Source of the DNA: JBNPEO01 sp050490315
GTDB taxonomy: Bacteria > Actinomycetota > Actinomycetes > Actinomycetales > Micrococcaceae
Length of the DNA: 64,000 nucleotides
Reading direction: 5' to 3'
NCBI RefSeq assembly: GCF_050490315.1
Contig: NZ_JBNPEO010000002.1
Coordinates: forward strand, 62,001 to 126,000
Every line of letters starts with the position of its first letter. Position 1 is the first letter of the stretch. Of the stretch, positions 16,666 to 26,600 are shown in pieces. The notes beneath the pieces were generated by a model that worked only from the letters and a program-made list of their open reading frames with translations, was not told the DNA's origin and ran no database searches. Both the position numbers and the translations under genes were made by a program.

Positions 16666-18815
16666 AGTACGTCCACGCCGTCGAGCCGAACCTGCACCGG
16701 CTGATGTGTTCGTTTGGCAGCTGAAGCAGCTTTGGCTGCCCGCAAAATCCCTGTGGCCTTGGCGGCTTGAGCGTAAGGGATAAACACGAGGGTGCGGACC
16801 TCGTCCTCCGCGTCTGACACGGCAGCGTGGTTCCCTGGTGCAGCAGCCGGGCCAGCCACCCGTAATGAAAGTTCTCCAGTGAGAGCTTGGGTCAAGTGTT
16901 CGACGCCGGGGCGGGGCCCGGTAAGCGCTGCCACGCGCACCGCCGGTGGGAGGCCAAGGTCGCGGCGAAGTTCTAGTTCCCGGCTTGCGAAGCCAGCCGG
17001 ATCCCAGCGCAACAAGGCACCAACGGAGGCTTCGTCGTCGGCCGTAACCACTATGACACCACCATCTTTGGCTGGCCGCACCAAGGCAGCAGCGTTGAAC
17101 CAACGCCGCACCGTGTCTTCACCGGCGCGGAGTGACTCGCGACGTAGAAGCATGTTGCCATCTAGAAGCAACGCCGCAGCGTAGCCGTCCTCAGCAACGG
17201 GTTCCGCACCTACCGTGGCAACCACCAGGGTTCGTTTGCCTTTGACAAAACTTTTGACGTGCTCCCCCGAGGAATTAACCACGGTAGCCCCTGGGAACGC
17301 CCTGCCTAGTTCTTCGGCGGTCCGCAAAGCACCGCTGCCAGCCATTTGAAGCCCGTGACCTTGGCAATACTGGCACGTAAATTGTGGCTCAGGCGTGGAG
17401 CACCAACGGCACTGTGGAAGAGGAGTTTGCTGCACGTTGTTTCCGGCGGCCGTTACGGCCAACGGCCCTTGGCAGTGAGTACATCGCGCCGGTTCGCGGC
17501 ACGTGGTGCAAAGAAGTGTTGGCGAATAGCCACTTCGAGCCACTTGCACCAGAACAGGGCCGTGATCAAGCGCTTCTTTGGCGCTTTGCCAGGCCACGTG
17601 GGGCATCCGGGCGATGGCAGCTAGAGGATCGCGCTCTTGCTGGAAACTATCAGCCGTATTAACCACGCGTGCCGTGACAGTACGCAGGATATTTCGTGGC
17701 GCGGTGATGGAGTTAGCCCAGCGGCTCTCAACCAGCCGCTGAGCTTCTGTACTGCGTGAATGTGCAGCCAGAAGCACTGCTGCGTTGCTGAGCCCTGCGC
17801 GCAAAAGTAAAACCTCGCGGGCGTGCGGGTAAGGGGCTCGTTGCTCAAGATGCAGGTCATCGCCGTCGTCCCAGCACACCACAAGACCAAGGTTTTTTAC
17901 TGGCGCATAAGCCGCGGAGCGAGTACCAATCGCTACCCCCGCTTCCCCGTGCAACAAGCGCATAAAATGCCCGTAGCGGATGGTGGGGCCGTCCTCCCCC
18001 GTCAACCGGGCGATGTCACTGGCCGGCAGGAGCTCCAACATTGCGGCTTCCAAACGAGCGAGATCACGCTGATCGGGGACTACCAGCACTGCTGTTCTCC
18101 CACTTGCACGGACAGTCGCTGCCGCTTGGGCCAATAGCTCAGGCCAGCCGTCCACCCCATATCCTTGGGCCGCGCTCAGCACAGCTCTGGGCGAGTGTCC
18201 TTCGCGGAGGTGGGCCAAAAAAGCAGCCCCACTGGTGTACGCATCCCACCCCGAACTCTCCGGCAGGTCAATGTCCAGAGTCTCCGATGGGGCTTGGACT
18301 CCGGGGTAACGCACTAGATATTCTTTTTCGACACCTGCCACCCGTGGCGGCACCGCTAAGCGAATAACGTCACTGAGGGTTCCCGCATACCGCGCAGCCA
18401 CCGATTCACACAAGGCAACAACATCTTCACTCAGCGCAGGTACCGGTGAGATCAGCTTTCCCAGTGGTACCAAGTCACGTTCGGCTTCGCTACTTTCAAC
18501 GCGCCCCACCACAAAACCTGAGACGTCCCTGCCAGAGAAGGGAACCTTAACTCGCACACCTGCTTGAGCTGTGTCAGCCATACTCGCTGGCACCCAATAG
18601 TCGAAGGTTCGGTCCAAGTGTGGCAAGGAGGATTCAATGACCACTCGTGCAATCGGCAGGTCTGTAGCCAGAGGTACACCTGCCTTGGCAGGCAGCTTCT
18701 TAGGCGAACTAAAACCCTGGAGCAGGCTTGGCTGCCGGTACTCGGCGTTTGTGGCCTCCACGGATGCGGCGCTCGCTGAGGTGCGAGCAGTGGAGCGAGA
18801 CTGATGGTCCATCAT
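16662..18815 (-). CDS. priA: PriA-like primosomal protein N' without helicase Walker A motif
   Basis: PriA restarts stalled replication forks. The 717-residue protein keeps the N-terminal 3' DNA-binding region (ARVVIESSLPHLDRTFDYWVP, VRVKVPFSGR) and the zinc-binding cysteines at about 435-485 (CTTC, CTHC, CRWC, CQYC). Where E. coli PriA has GxGKT, this protein has a Gly-poor stretch without Lys-Thr, and DEAH is replaced by WDDGDD. Loss of helicase motifs is known for actinobacterial PriA, so it is probably a structural loader rather than a pseudogene. The ATG at 18815 follows GGGGGAG. Last gene of the mihF-to-priA cluster. Confidence 0.92.
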   Translation of the reverse strand: MMDHQSRSTARTSASAASVEATNAEYRQPSLLQGFSSPKKLPAKAGVPLATDLPIARVVIESSLPHLDRTFDYWVPASMADTAQAGVRVKVPFSGRDVSGFVVGRVESSEAERDLVPLGKLISPVPALSEDVVALCESVAARYAGTLSDVIRLAVPPRVAGVEKEYLVRYPGVQAPSETLDIDLPESSGWDAYTSGAAFLAHLREGHSPRAVLSAAQGYGVDGWPELLAQAAATVRASGRTAVLVVPDQRDLARLEAAMLELLPASDIARLTGEDGPTIRYGHFMRLLHGEAGVAIGTRSAAYAPVKNLGLVVCWDDGDDLHLEQRAPYPHAREVLLLRAGLSNAAVLLAAHSRSTEAQRLVESRWANSITAPRNILRTVTARVVNTADSFQQERDPLAAIARMPHVAWQSAKEALDHGPVLVQVARSGYSPTLLCTTCREPARCTHCQGPLAVTAAGNNVQQTPLPQCRWCSTPEPQFTCQYCQGHGLQMAGSGALRTAEELGRAFPGATVVNSSGEHVKSFVKGKRTLVVATVGAEPVAEDGYAAALLLDGNMLLRRESLRAGEDTVRRWFNAAALVRPAKDGGVIVVTADDEASVGALLRWDPAGFASRELELRRDLGLPPAVRVAALTGPRPGVEHLTQALTGELSLRVAGPAAAPGNHAAVSDAEDEVRTLVFIPYAQAAKATGILRAAKAASAAKRTHQPVQVRLDGVDVL

Positions 18816-18833
18816 CGCTCCCCCTGCATTGTT

Positions 18834-20054
18834 TTAGGCGTTAAAGAAAGACTTAAGATCCTCAACACGATCAAGGCGTTCCCACGTAAAGTCTGGATCA
18901 TCGCGGCCGAAGTGTCCGTGGGCTGCCGTTTTGGCGTAAATGGGGCGTTTGAGTTCCAAAGCATCAATGATGGCTCGCGGTCGTAGATCAAACACACTAG
19001 CAATTGCCTCAGAGATTTGCTCTGGATCAACCGTCTCTGTTCCGAAGGTTTCAACGTACACACCCACGGGGCGGGCCTGGCCAATGGCGTAGGCAATCTG
19101 AACTTCTGCGCGCCTTGCTAGGCCCGCAGCAACCACGTTTTTGGCTACCCAGCGCAGTGCGTAAGCTGCAGAGCGGTCAACCTTGGAGGGGTCTTTTCCG
19201 GAAAATGCTCCACCACCGTGGCGAGCGAATCCGCCGTAGGTGTCCACAATGATCTTGCGGCCGGTCAGGCCAGCATCGCCCACAGGGCCACCGATAATAA
19301 AGGGACCCGCGGGGTTCAGAATGTATTCCAGCCCTGCAACATCCAAGTTAGAAGTTGCCATCACGGGATCAATAACATGTTCGGCTAGGTCTGCTCGCAA
19401 CTGGGCTAGCGAGGCGTCCTCGGCGTGCTGGCTAGAGATCACTGCCGTTTGAACACTTACCGGACGGTCGCCGTCGTAACCAACAGTGACCTGCGTTTTT
19501 CCGTCTGGGCGCAAGTACGCCAACTCGCCACTCTTGCGTACCTGGGTGAGGCGCTCAGACAAACGGTGCGCCAACCAGATGGGTGTTGGCATGTAACTGG
19601 GAGTCTCGTCGGAAGCGTAACCAAACATAATGCCTTGGTCCCCGGCACCTTGAAGATCGTACTCATCGACCATGCGGCCTTCGCGAGCTTCGACTGACCT
19701 GAAGACACCGTCAGCTATGTCGTTGGACTGCTGACCGATGGACACCGAAACCCCACAGCGGGCCCCGTCGAAGCCGTTGGCGGAGGAATCGTAACCAATA
19801 CCCAAAATGGTTTGACGCACAATTTGGGGAATTTCAACGTATGCGTTGGTAGTAACTTCACCTGCAACGTGCACCAAACCCGTGGTGGCCATAGTTTCAA
19901 CGGCTACGCGGGATTCGGGATCCTCCGCGAGCAAAGCGTCCAAAATCGCGTCACTAATCTGGTCACAGATTTTGTCCGGGTGGCCTTCGGTCACCGATTC
20001 GGACGTGAACTGGCGAAGTTTGGCGCTTGCATTGCTCTGCATAGGGGAAGTCAC
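18834..20054 (-). CDS. metK: S-adenosylmethionine synthetase
   Basis: Makes S-adenosylmethionine from methionine and ATP. 406 residues with GHPDKICDQISDA at about 24-36, the family hexapeptide GAGDQG near 130 and the Gly-rich loop GGGAFSGKDPSKVD. Starts at a GTG with a weak ribosome site; an in-frame ATG four codons later is an alternative. No SAM riboswitch is visible upstream; the leader shows only a 7 bp inverted repeat (20089-20111). It lies between coaBC and priA, the usual actinobacterial order. Confidence 0.97.
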   Translation of the reverse strand: MTSPMQSNASAKLRQFTSESVTEGHPDKICDQISDAILDALLAEDPESRVAVETMATTGLVHVAGEVTTNAYVEIPQIVRQTILGIGYDSSANGFDGARCGVSVSIGQQSNDIADGVFRSVEAREGRMVDEYDLQGAGDQGIMFGYASDETPSYMPTPIWLAHRLSERLTQVRKSGELAYLRPDGKTQVTVGYDGDRPVSVQTAVISSQHAEDASLAQLRADLAEHVIDPVMATSNLDVAGLEYILNPAGPFIIGGPVGDAGLTGRKIIVDTYGGFARHGGGAFSGKDPSKVDRSAAYALRWVAKNVVAAGLARRAEVQIAYAIGQARPVGVYVETFGTETVDPEQISEAIASVFDLRPRAIIDALELKRPIYAKTAAHGHFGRDDPDFTWERLDRVEDLKSFFNA

Positions 20055-20142
20055 TTATCTACTCTACTAGCTGGCTACCGCGCACTCGGTTGAGCCGTAG
20101 TACAGCTCAACAATGCCGGGGGAACTCGGTTTCTATCGTGTT

Positions 20143-21405
20143 TTAGCGTGGAAGGGGTGCTGGTGTGGCACTTTCCAATTCGCGCCCCACTCGCGCGATG
20201 ACCGCTTGGGCCACGTGTTCTTTGCTGCCTTGGACAGCGTCCGGAGCCGCTCCCCCTTGTGCCAGGATCAATACGGAATTCTCGTCTTGTCCAAACACCA
20301 AATTTGTACCTACCTGGTTGACCACCAGAAGTTCGCAGCCCTTGCGTTCTAGCTTGGCTTGGGCGTACTGAAGGACGTCAGCTTCGGCGTCGCCGGTTTC
20401 GGCAGCAAAACCCACAATCAGTCGCGGCCAGTGGCCATCACCACGCCGTTGAACAAGTTCTTGCAAAATATCCGGGTTCCGAACCAGCTCAATAGGAGCG
20501 TCTGGAGCATCCTGACGTTTTTTGATTTTACTCGCGGACACGTTCGCAGGCCGGAAATCTGCCACTGCTGCGGCCATAATGACAGCGTGAGCTTGTTCGC
20601 TTGCCTTCAGCGTGGCTTCACGAAGTTCCAAAGCTGTCTCAACAGTGCGGAGCTCTACGCGTTCGGGTGCCTGAACATCCATGTGCGCTGCAATGAAGGT
20701 CACCTGGGCGCCAGCGGCCAGTGCCGCCTTAGCAAGTGCCACGCCCTGTTTACCCGAAGACCGGTTACCCAAAAACCGCACGGGATCCAAAGGTTCACGG
20801 GTTCCACCCGCCGTGATCACTACGCGCTGGCCGGCTAGCTGGCCAGCCGAGGGCGCCGGAGTTGGCTGCTCTGCCCCGCGGTCACTGACCAGGGCCATTG
20901 CAGCGCCAAAAATCTCCTCAGGTTCCGGCAAACGTCCGGGACCGCTATCAGCGCCGGTCAAACGTCCGACGGCGGGATCAAGTACGTGAGCACCTCGCCT
21001 GCGGAGGGTGGCGACGTTCTCCACTGTGGCCGGGTGCTGCCACATTTCTGAGTGCATCGCCGGGGCGAAGAGCACGAGCCCAGACGCCATAAGCAAGGTG
21101 TTTGTGAGCAGGTCATTGGCTTGGCCGCTTGCGGCACGCGCCAGCAGGTCAGCCGTAGCCGGTGCCACGACTATCAAGTCAGCGTCGTGACCAAGACGGA
21201 CATGCTGCACTTGGTCCACCGCGTCAAACACGGTGGTGCTCACTGGCTTTCCGGACAACGCTTCCCACGTGGCTATCCCTACAAACTTCAAGGAAGCTTC
21301 GGTAGGCACCACCGTGACGGAATGTCCAGACTCAGTGAAAAGTCGGAGGAGCGATGCCGCCTTGTAGGCAGCAATCCCTCCTCCGACTCCTAAAACTATT
21401 CGCAC
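20143..21405 (-). CDS. coaBC: Bifunctional phosphopantothenoylcysteine decarboxylase / phosphopantothenate-cysteine ligase
   Basis: Carries out two steps of coenzyme A synthesis. The N-terminal CoaC flavoprotein has GGIAAYK at 9-15, the active-site His near 68 (VQHVRLG) and PAMHSEMW at 115-122, the substrate clamp where many homologues have Asn in place of His. The C-terminal CoaB domain has TAGGTREPLDPVRFLGN followed by RSSGKQG. 420 residues, full length. The GTG start is 15 bp after the rpoZ stop, so it belongs to the gmk-rpoZ-coaBC run. Confidence 0.96.
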   Translation of the reverse strand: MRIVLGVGGGIAAYKAASLLRLFTESGHSVTVVPTEASLKFVGIATWEALSGKPVSTTVFDAVDQVQHVRLGHDADLIVVAPATADLLARAASGQANDLLTNTLLMASGLVLFAPAMHSEMWQHPATVENVATLRRRGAHVLDPAVGRLTGADSGPGRLPEPEEIFGAAMALVSDRGAEQPTPAPSAGQLAGQRVVITAGGTREPLDPVRFLGNRSSGKQGVALAKAALAAGAQVTFIAAHMDVQAPERVELRTVETALELREATLKASEQAHAVIMAAAVADFRPANVSASKIKKRQDAPDAPIELVRNPDILQELVQRRGDGHWPRLIVGFAAETGDAEADVLQYAQAKLERKGCELLVVNQVGTNLVFGQDENSVLILAQGGAAPDAVQGSKEHVAQAVIARVGRELESATPAPLPR

Positions 21406-21420
21406 GCGCGGATCCGGAAT

Positions 21421-21681
21421 TTACTCGGCGGATTCGATCGGGGCAGAAACCAGCAGGCCCTCGTTGATTTCACGGAAAGCAATGGAGAGCGGCTTTTCGT
21501 TCAAGTGGGTGTCTACGAGCGGGCCAACGTACTCGAAGAGGCCCTCGTGCAGCTGTGCGTAGTACGCGTTGATCTGACGTGCCCGCTTGGCACCAAAGAT
21601 CACCAGACCGTACTTGGAATCGGCTGCTCCGAGGAGGGAGTCGATCGGCGGGTTGATGATGCCTTCATTGTTCGTGGACAC
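21421..21681 (-). CDS. rpoZ: DNA-directed RNA polymerase omega subunit
   Basis: Small RNA polymerase subunit that helps assemble the beta' subunit. The 86 residues show the omega signature INPPIDSLLGAADSKYGLV and an RARQINAYY segment. The GTG start has GGAGAATTC upstream. Its place between gmk and coaBC is the conserved bacterial order and supports the call despite the short length. Confidence 0.95.
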   Translation of the reverse strand: MSTNNEGIINPPIDSLLGAADSKYGLVIFGAKRARQINAYYAQLHEGLFEYVGPLVDTHLNEKPLSIAFREINEGLLVSAPIESAE

Positions 21682-21719
21682 GAATTCTCCAAAATCTGTT
21701 CTGACAATAAGTCCCGGCT

Positions 21720-22292
21720 TTAGCGCGGGTTAGGCGTAAGCCCCATTAGTGAAACAAGTTCGTCAGCTGCCCGGCGAACGTCGTCGTTAACGACGGTGTG
21801 GTCAAACTCCGGTTCGGCAGCAAGTTCCAGTTTAGCGGTTTCCAAGCGTCGTTGCTGTTCTTCTGGGGTTTCCGTGCCGCGTCCCACAAGTCGGCGGACC
21901 ATTTCGTCCCAGCTGGGCGGGGACAAAAACACAAAACGAGCGTCCGGAACTGCTTTTTTGACCTGCCGCGCACCCTGCAAATCTATCTCCAAGAGAACGG
22001 CTTTGCCGGCTGCAACGGCGTCCTCAACACTGCTACGCAGCGTGCCATATCGGTTTTGGCCGTGGACAACTGCCCACTCAAGCATTTGACCATCAGCCAC
22101 TAGCTGGTCAAACTCTTCGGCAGATTTGAAGAAGTAGTGAACTCCATCAATTTCGCCGGGCCGCGGTGCACGTGTGGTGGCAGAGACAGAAAGCCAAACC
22201 TGCGGGTAGTTATCTCGGATATACGTAGATACGGTGCCTTTGCCCACGGCGGTGGGGCCGGCGAGGACCGTTAGTCCCAGAGTCTCGCTCAC
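21720..22292 (-). CDS. gmk: Guanylate kinase
   Basis: Phosphorylates GMP to GDP with ATP. 190 residues with the P-loop GPTAVGKGT at 12-20, the GMP-binding segment SVSATTRAPRPGE, and HYFFKSAEEF. The GTG start follows AAGGA. It comes 20 bp after mihF, a pairing typical of actinobacteria. Confidence 0.96.
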   Translation of the reverse strand: MSETLGLTVLAGPTAVGKGTVSTYIRDNYPQVWLSVSATTRAPRPGEIDGVHYFFKSAEEFDQLVADGQMLEWAVVHGQNRYGTLRSSVEDAVAAGKAVLLEIDLQGARQVKKAVPDARFVFLSPPSWDEMVRRLVGRGTETPEEQQRRLETAKLELAAEPEFDHTVVNDDVRRAADELVSLMGLTPNPR

Positions 22293-22312
22293 ATTTTCCT
22301 TAGGCTGCGCAG

Positions 22313-22630
22313 TTATTTGTGGTCAATAAAATTTACCAGTGCCTGACGCTGATGAATCCCAAGTCCTCTGATTCGCCGCGAGGCAGCAATGTTCAAGTCT
22401 TCCATAATTGCCGCTGCCCGAATTTTGCCAACGCCCGGAAGCGCTTCTAGAAGTTCATTCACCCGCATGCGCGCCAGGGCATGATCACTCTCTGCCGCAG
22501 TAATGAGCTCAGTGATCGACACTGAACCAGCTTTGAGTTGTTCCTTGACCCTGGCACGCGCCGCGCGCGCTTCGGCGGCCGTTTTTAGGGCTTCAAGCCG
22601 CTCCTCGGTGGTCAGTGCGCGAAGACTCAC
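22313..22630 (-). CDS. mihF: Actinobacterial integration host factor (mIHF)
   Basis: Nucleoid-associated DNA-bending protein, essential in mycobacteria and unrelated to HU-type IHF. The 105 residues include an N-terminal charged helix and the helix-hairpin-helix-like segment LLEALPGVGKIRAAAIMEDL at about 60-80, then SRRIRGLG. The frame is open to an ATG at 22744, but the GTG at 22630 gives the family N-terminus and length and has GGGGGAG seven bases upstream. Confidence 0.94.
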   Translation of the reverse strand: MSLRALTTEERLEALKTAAEARAARARVKEQLKAGSVSITELITAAESDHALARMRVNELLEALPGVGKIRAAAIMEDLNIAASRRIRGLGIHQRQALVNFIDHK

Positions 22631-22750
22631 GTTATATCTCCCCCTGGGCTCATAAACAGGTGCCACAGCGGGCGGCGTGTGGACGTTTCCTGAACCTACC
22701 TGAACTCTTGGCCAGTGACCAGTGTCACAAAATAATAGTGCCACTTAAAT

Positions 22751-22789
22751 AGCTTGGCCAGAACTACTGGGAGTAGTTCTGGCCAAGCT
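22751..22789. terminator. Terminator candidate after pyrF
   Basis: A perfect 18 bp inverted repeat with a GGG loop (arms AGCTTGGCCAGAACTACT) lies 46 bp past the pyrF stop and before the mihF start. In the transcription direction it is followed by ATTTAAG, a weak T tail. It most likely separates the pyr operon from the mihF-gmk operon. Confidence 0.7.
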
Positions 22790-22835
22790 CAGTACCGTTT
22801 TAGGTTCGACGACGGCAAGAACGCATACGACAGGT

Positions 22836-23672
22836 TTAGGCCAGTGCGTCCCGGGTCCGTTCAACGGCCTGGCGAAGTCCGTTCACCGTGGGTCCAGCTG
22901 CCAAGATGTCTCGGCTTGAGGTCGCTAGAACCGCGCTGAAAGCAGAACCAAAACCGCTGCGCAGATCTGCAGCAGTTGCGCCCTGAGCGCCAAGCCCGGG
23001 GGCTAAGATGGGGCCGCGAACTGAGAGCAAATCGATTTCGAGTTCCTCGAGGAACTCCCCCACCGTTGCACCCACCACAAGGCCTACCGAACCAAGCCGG
23101 GCACCGTAGCGTTCATTCTCCGTGGCGGCGGCTTGAACAATCCGCCTTGCCACTGAATCGCGGCCACCCACGTGCTGAACCGCAGCGCCTTCTGGGTTCG
23201 AGGTCAGGGCCAGAACAAACACGCCTCGCCCCGTCTTTTCTGCCATGTCCAAGGCAGGGCGCAAAGACTCGAACCCTAAATAGGGGCTCACTGTGAGAGC
23301 GTCAGCGGCAAGTGGCGAACCATCACGAAGCCACGCATCAGCGTAGGCGGCCATGGTTGAACCAATATCTCCCCGCTTAGCGTCAGCAATGCTCAGCACC
23401 TCAGCTGCCGCCAAGTCCGCGAGGACTCTCTCAAGCACTGCCATACCTGCCGAACCGTGCCGCTCAAATAGCGCAACTTGGGGTTTGGCGGCAGCGGCAA
23501 GCCCGGCAAAGGCCTCCACAGCGGTTCGCGAGAAGCGCTCTAGCGAGGCGACGTCGTCGTTCAGCCCCCACGCCTCGAGGAGGCTTGGGTGCGGATCAAT
23601 TCCCACGCACAACTGTCCGTGGGTCTCCATCGCCGTCGCCAAACGGGCTCCGAAGCTCAGTTGATCAGACAC
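22836..23672 (-). CDS. pyrF: Orotidine 5'-phosphate decarboxylase
   Basis: Last step of UMP synthesis. 278 residues of the longer actinobacterial type, with FDPH-like VGIDPHPSLL near 22 and the catalytic Lys-Asp pair in ADAKRGDIGSTM near 98. The GTG start overlaps the carB stop by 8 bp, so translation is probably coupled. It ends the seven-gene pyr operon. The usual preceding gene pyrD is not in this window. Confidence 0.96.
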   Translation of the reverse strand: MSDQLSFGARLATAMETHGQLCVGIDPHPSLLEAWGLNDDVASLERFSRTAVEAFAGLAAAAKPQVALFERHGSAGMAVLERVLADLAAAEVLSIADAKRGDIGSTMAAYADAWLRDGSPLAADALTVSPYLGFESLRPALDMAEKTGRGVFVLALTSNPEGAAVQHVGGRDSVARRIVQAAATENERYGARLGSVGLVVGATVGEFLEELEIDLLSVRGPILAPGLGAQGATAADLRSGFGSAFSAVLATSSRDILAAGPTVNGLRQAVERTRDALA

Positions 23673-26600
23673 CGCTGGAAGCCTTCAACGCCGCTGCGTG
23701 CTCTTGCAAACTCGTCACCGACCATTCGTAGCTGCGTACGGCTTCGATGGCCTGAACTGCCGCGTTGAACTCGGCAACCGTGGTGATGCAGGGGATGCCG
23801 ATCGAGGTTGCAGCTGCACGGAGTGCATAGCCATCGCTACGTGCTTCACCACCGGAAGGTGTGTTGAACACCATGTCGATTTCCCCAGCAATGATGAGGT
23901 CTTCGATGGTGCCTTCACCATCTGCGCTACTGCCTTCAGCAACCTTACGTACCGTCGATGCCTGAATACCGTTGCGGCGCAGAACATCCGCAGTGCCACC
24001 GGTGGAGACGATTTCGAAGCCGAGATCTGAGAGGCGCTTGACGCCCATAATCACAGCTCGCTTGTCCCGGTTCGCCACCGAGACAAATACCTTTCCTTCG
24101 GTGGGAAGGGCGTTGTTCGCAGCTGCCTGGCTCTTAGCGAACGCTGTATCAAAGTGCTTGTCGATACCCATCACTTCACCCGTGGAGCGCATTTCCGGGC
24201 CCAGAAGCGAGTCAACAACAGTGCCCTCCGGGGTACGGAAGCGGCTAAATGGCAGCACAGCTTCCTTGACTGCAACCGGTGCGTCCAACGGCAGCGTAGA
24301 ACCATCGCCGGTTTCTGGGAGCATCTTGTATGCGGTGCGCAACTGGTGAATGGTCACACCGGTACCAATCAAGGCTGCTGCCTTTGCCATCTGCACTCCC
24401 GTTGCCTTGGAAACAAACGGAACGGTGCGCGAGGCGCGTGGGTTTGCTTCCAAAACGTAGAGCACATCCGAGGCAAGTGCGAACTGAATATTGATCAGAC
24501 CGCGTACCCCGACACCCTCGGCGATGGCGCGGGTAGCAACCCGAACGCGCTCGATCACGTTGTTGCCCAAGGTGATAGGGGGCAACACACAAGCGGAGTC
24601 ACCGGAGTGAATGCCGGCCTCTTCGATGTGCTCCATAATCCCGCCAAGGTACATGTCAGTACCGTCAAAGAGCGCGTCAACGTCAATCTCAACCGCGTCC
24701 TCAAGGAAGCGGTCAATGAGTACCGGGTGATCGGGGGTGATCTCAGTGGCGTTGGCAATGTAGCGCGAGAGGTTGGCCTCGTCGTAAACGATTTCCATGC
24801 CGCGTCCGCCCAAAACATAGGACGGGCGGACCAGAACCGGGTAGCCGATTTCGTCAGCGATCTTTTTGGAATCCTCAAAGGAAACTGCTGTGCCGTTTTT
24901 AGGTGAAACCAACCCGGCCTGGTCCAGAACACGTGAGAACGCACCGCGGTGCTCAGCCAAGTCGATGGCTTCAGGAGACGTGCCAAGGATCGGAACACCG
25001 GCATCGGCGAGTTGCTGCGCGAGCTTGAGCGGTGTCTGACCGCCGAGCTGAACGAACACACCCATCACACCACCGGTGCGCTCTTCCGCGGCGATGACCT
25101 CAAGGACGTCCTCAAGGGTCAGCGGCTCAAAGTACAAACGTGTGGAGACGTCGTAGTCAGTGGAGACAGTCTCAGGGTTGCAGTTGACCATCACAGTCTC
25201 GTAGCCAGCCTTGCGCAGGGCCATGGAAGCATGAACGCATGAGTAGTCAAACTCAATGCCCTGACCAATACGGTTAGGGCCAGAGCCCAGAATGATCACT
25301 GACGGCTTGGCGTGCAGCGCAACCTCGTCCTCCTCGTCGTAAGAGGAGTAGTGGTAGGGGGTGTACGCGGCAAACTCTGCGGCGCAAGTATCCACCGTTT
25401 TGTACACCGGACGGATACCCAATGCCTGACGAACACCCCGCACCACTGCCTCAGCGTTGTGCGTCAAAGCACCAATCTGCTCATCAGAGAAGCCGTGGCG
25501 CTTTGCCTTCTGAAGCATCTCGGCGTTGAGCGAGCCGGCCTGGCGGATCTCCACCGAGATCTCGTTAAGGAGCTGGAGCTGATCCAGGTACCAAGGATCA
25601 ATCTTGGTGGCTGCGTAGAGGTCTTCCACGCTAGCTCCCCCAAGCAAGGCGCGCTGAACCTGTGAGAGGCGTTCCGTCGTCGGACGTTTTGCCTTTTCAA
25701 TGAGTTCTGCAACTTCCCACTCCGGAACCGGCGTGAAGTCTAGCGACGCGCCCTTTTGCTCAAGGGAACGAAGAGCCTTTTGGAGCGCCTCAGTGAAGTT
25801 ACGACCCATAGCCATAGCTTCACCCACCGATTTCATAGTGGTGGTCAAGGTGTCATCAGCGGCCGGGAACTTCTCAAACGCAAAGCGCGGAACCTTGACC
25901 ACAACGTAGTCAAGGGTCGGCTCAAAGGAAGCCGGAGTTTTCTGCGTGATGTCGTTGGGAATCTCGTCCAAGGTGTAGCCGAGCGAAAGCTTGGTGGCGA
26001 TCTTGGCGATGGCAAAACCGGTTGCTTTGGAGGCGAGGGCCGAAGAACGAGACACACGCGGGTTCATCTCAATCACCACAACGCGCCCAGTGCTCGGTTC
26101 AATGGCGAACTGGATGTTGCAGCCACCGGTATCCACACCAACCTCACGAATCACGGCAATAGCGATGTCACGCAGTCGCTGGTATTCGCGGTCCGTCAGG
26201 GTCAATGCTGGGGCAACAGTGATCGAGTCACCGGTGTGGACACCCACCGGGTCAAAGTTTTCGATCGAGCAGACAACCACCACGTTGTCGTTCTTGTCGC
26301 GCATCATTTCGAGTTCGTACTCTTTCCACCCGAGGATGCTCTCTTCAAGTAGAACCTCAGAAGTGGGGCTGTACTGCAGGCCCTGGCCCACAATTCGACG
26401 CAAGTCCTTCTCGTCGTACGCAAGGCCTGAGCCCAAACCGCCCATGGTGAATGAGGGGCGTACCACCATGGGGTAACCCAAATCCTCAGCCGCTTTGATG
26501 GCCTCGTCGATGGTGTGAATGATGTGGCTGCGAGCCGATTCGGCGCCACAACGCTCAACAACACCCTTGAACTTTTCGCGATCCTCACCGAGCTCAATCG

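Noticed and set aside
20055..20142. Possible SAM riboswitch before metK
   Set aside because: Only a 7 bp inverted repeat (20089-20111) is present; no SAM-I/II core pattern is visible in the 88 bp gap.
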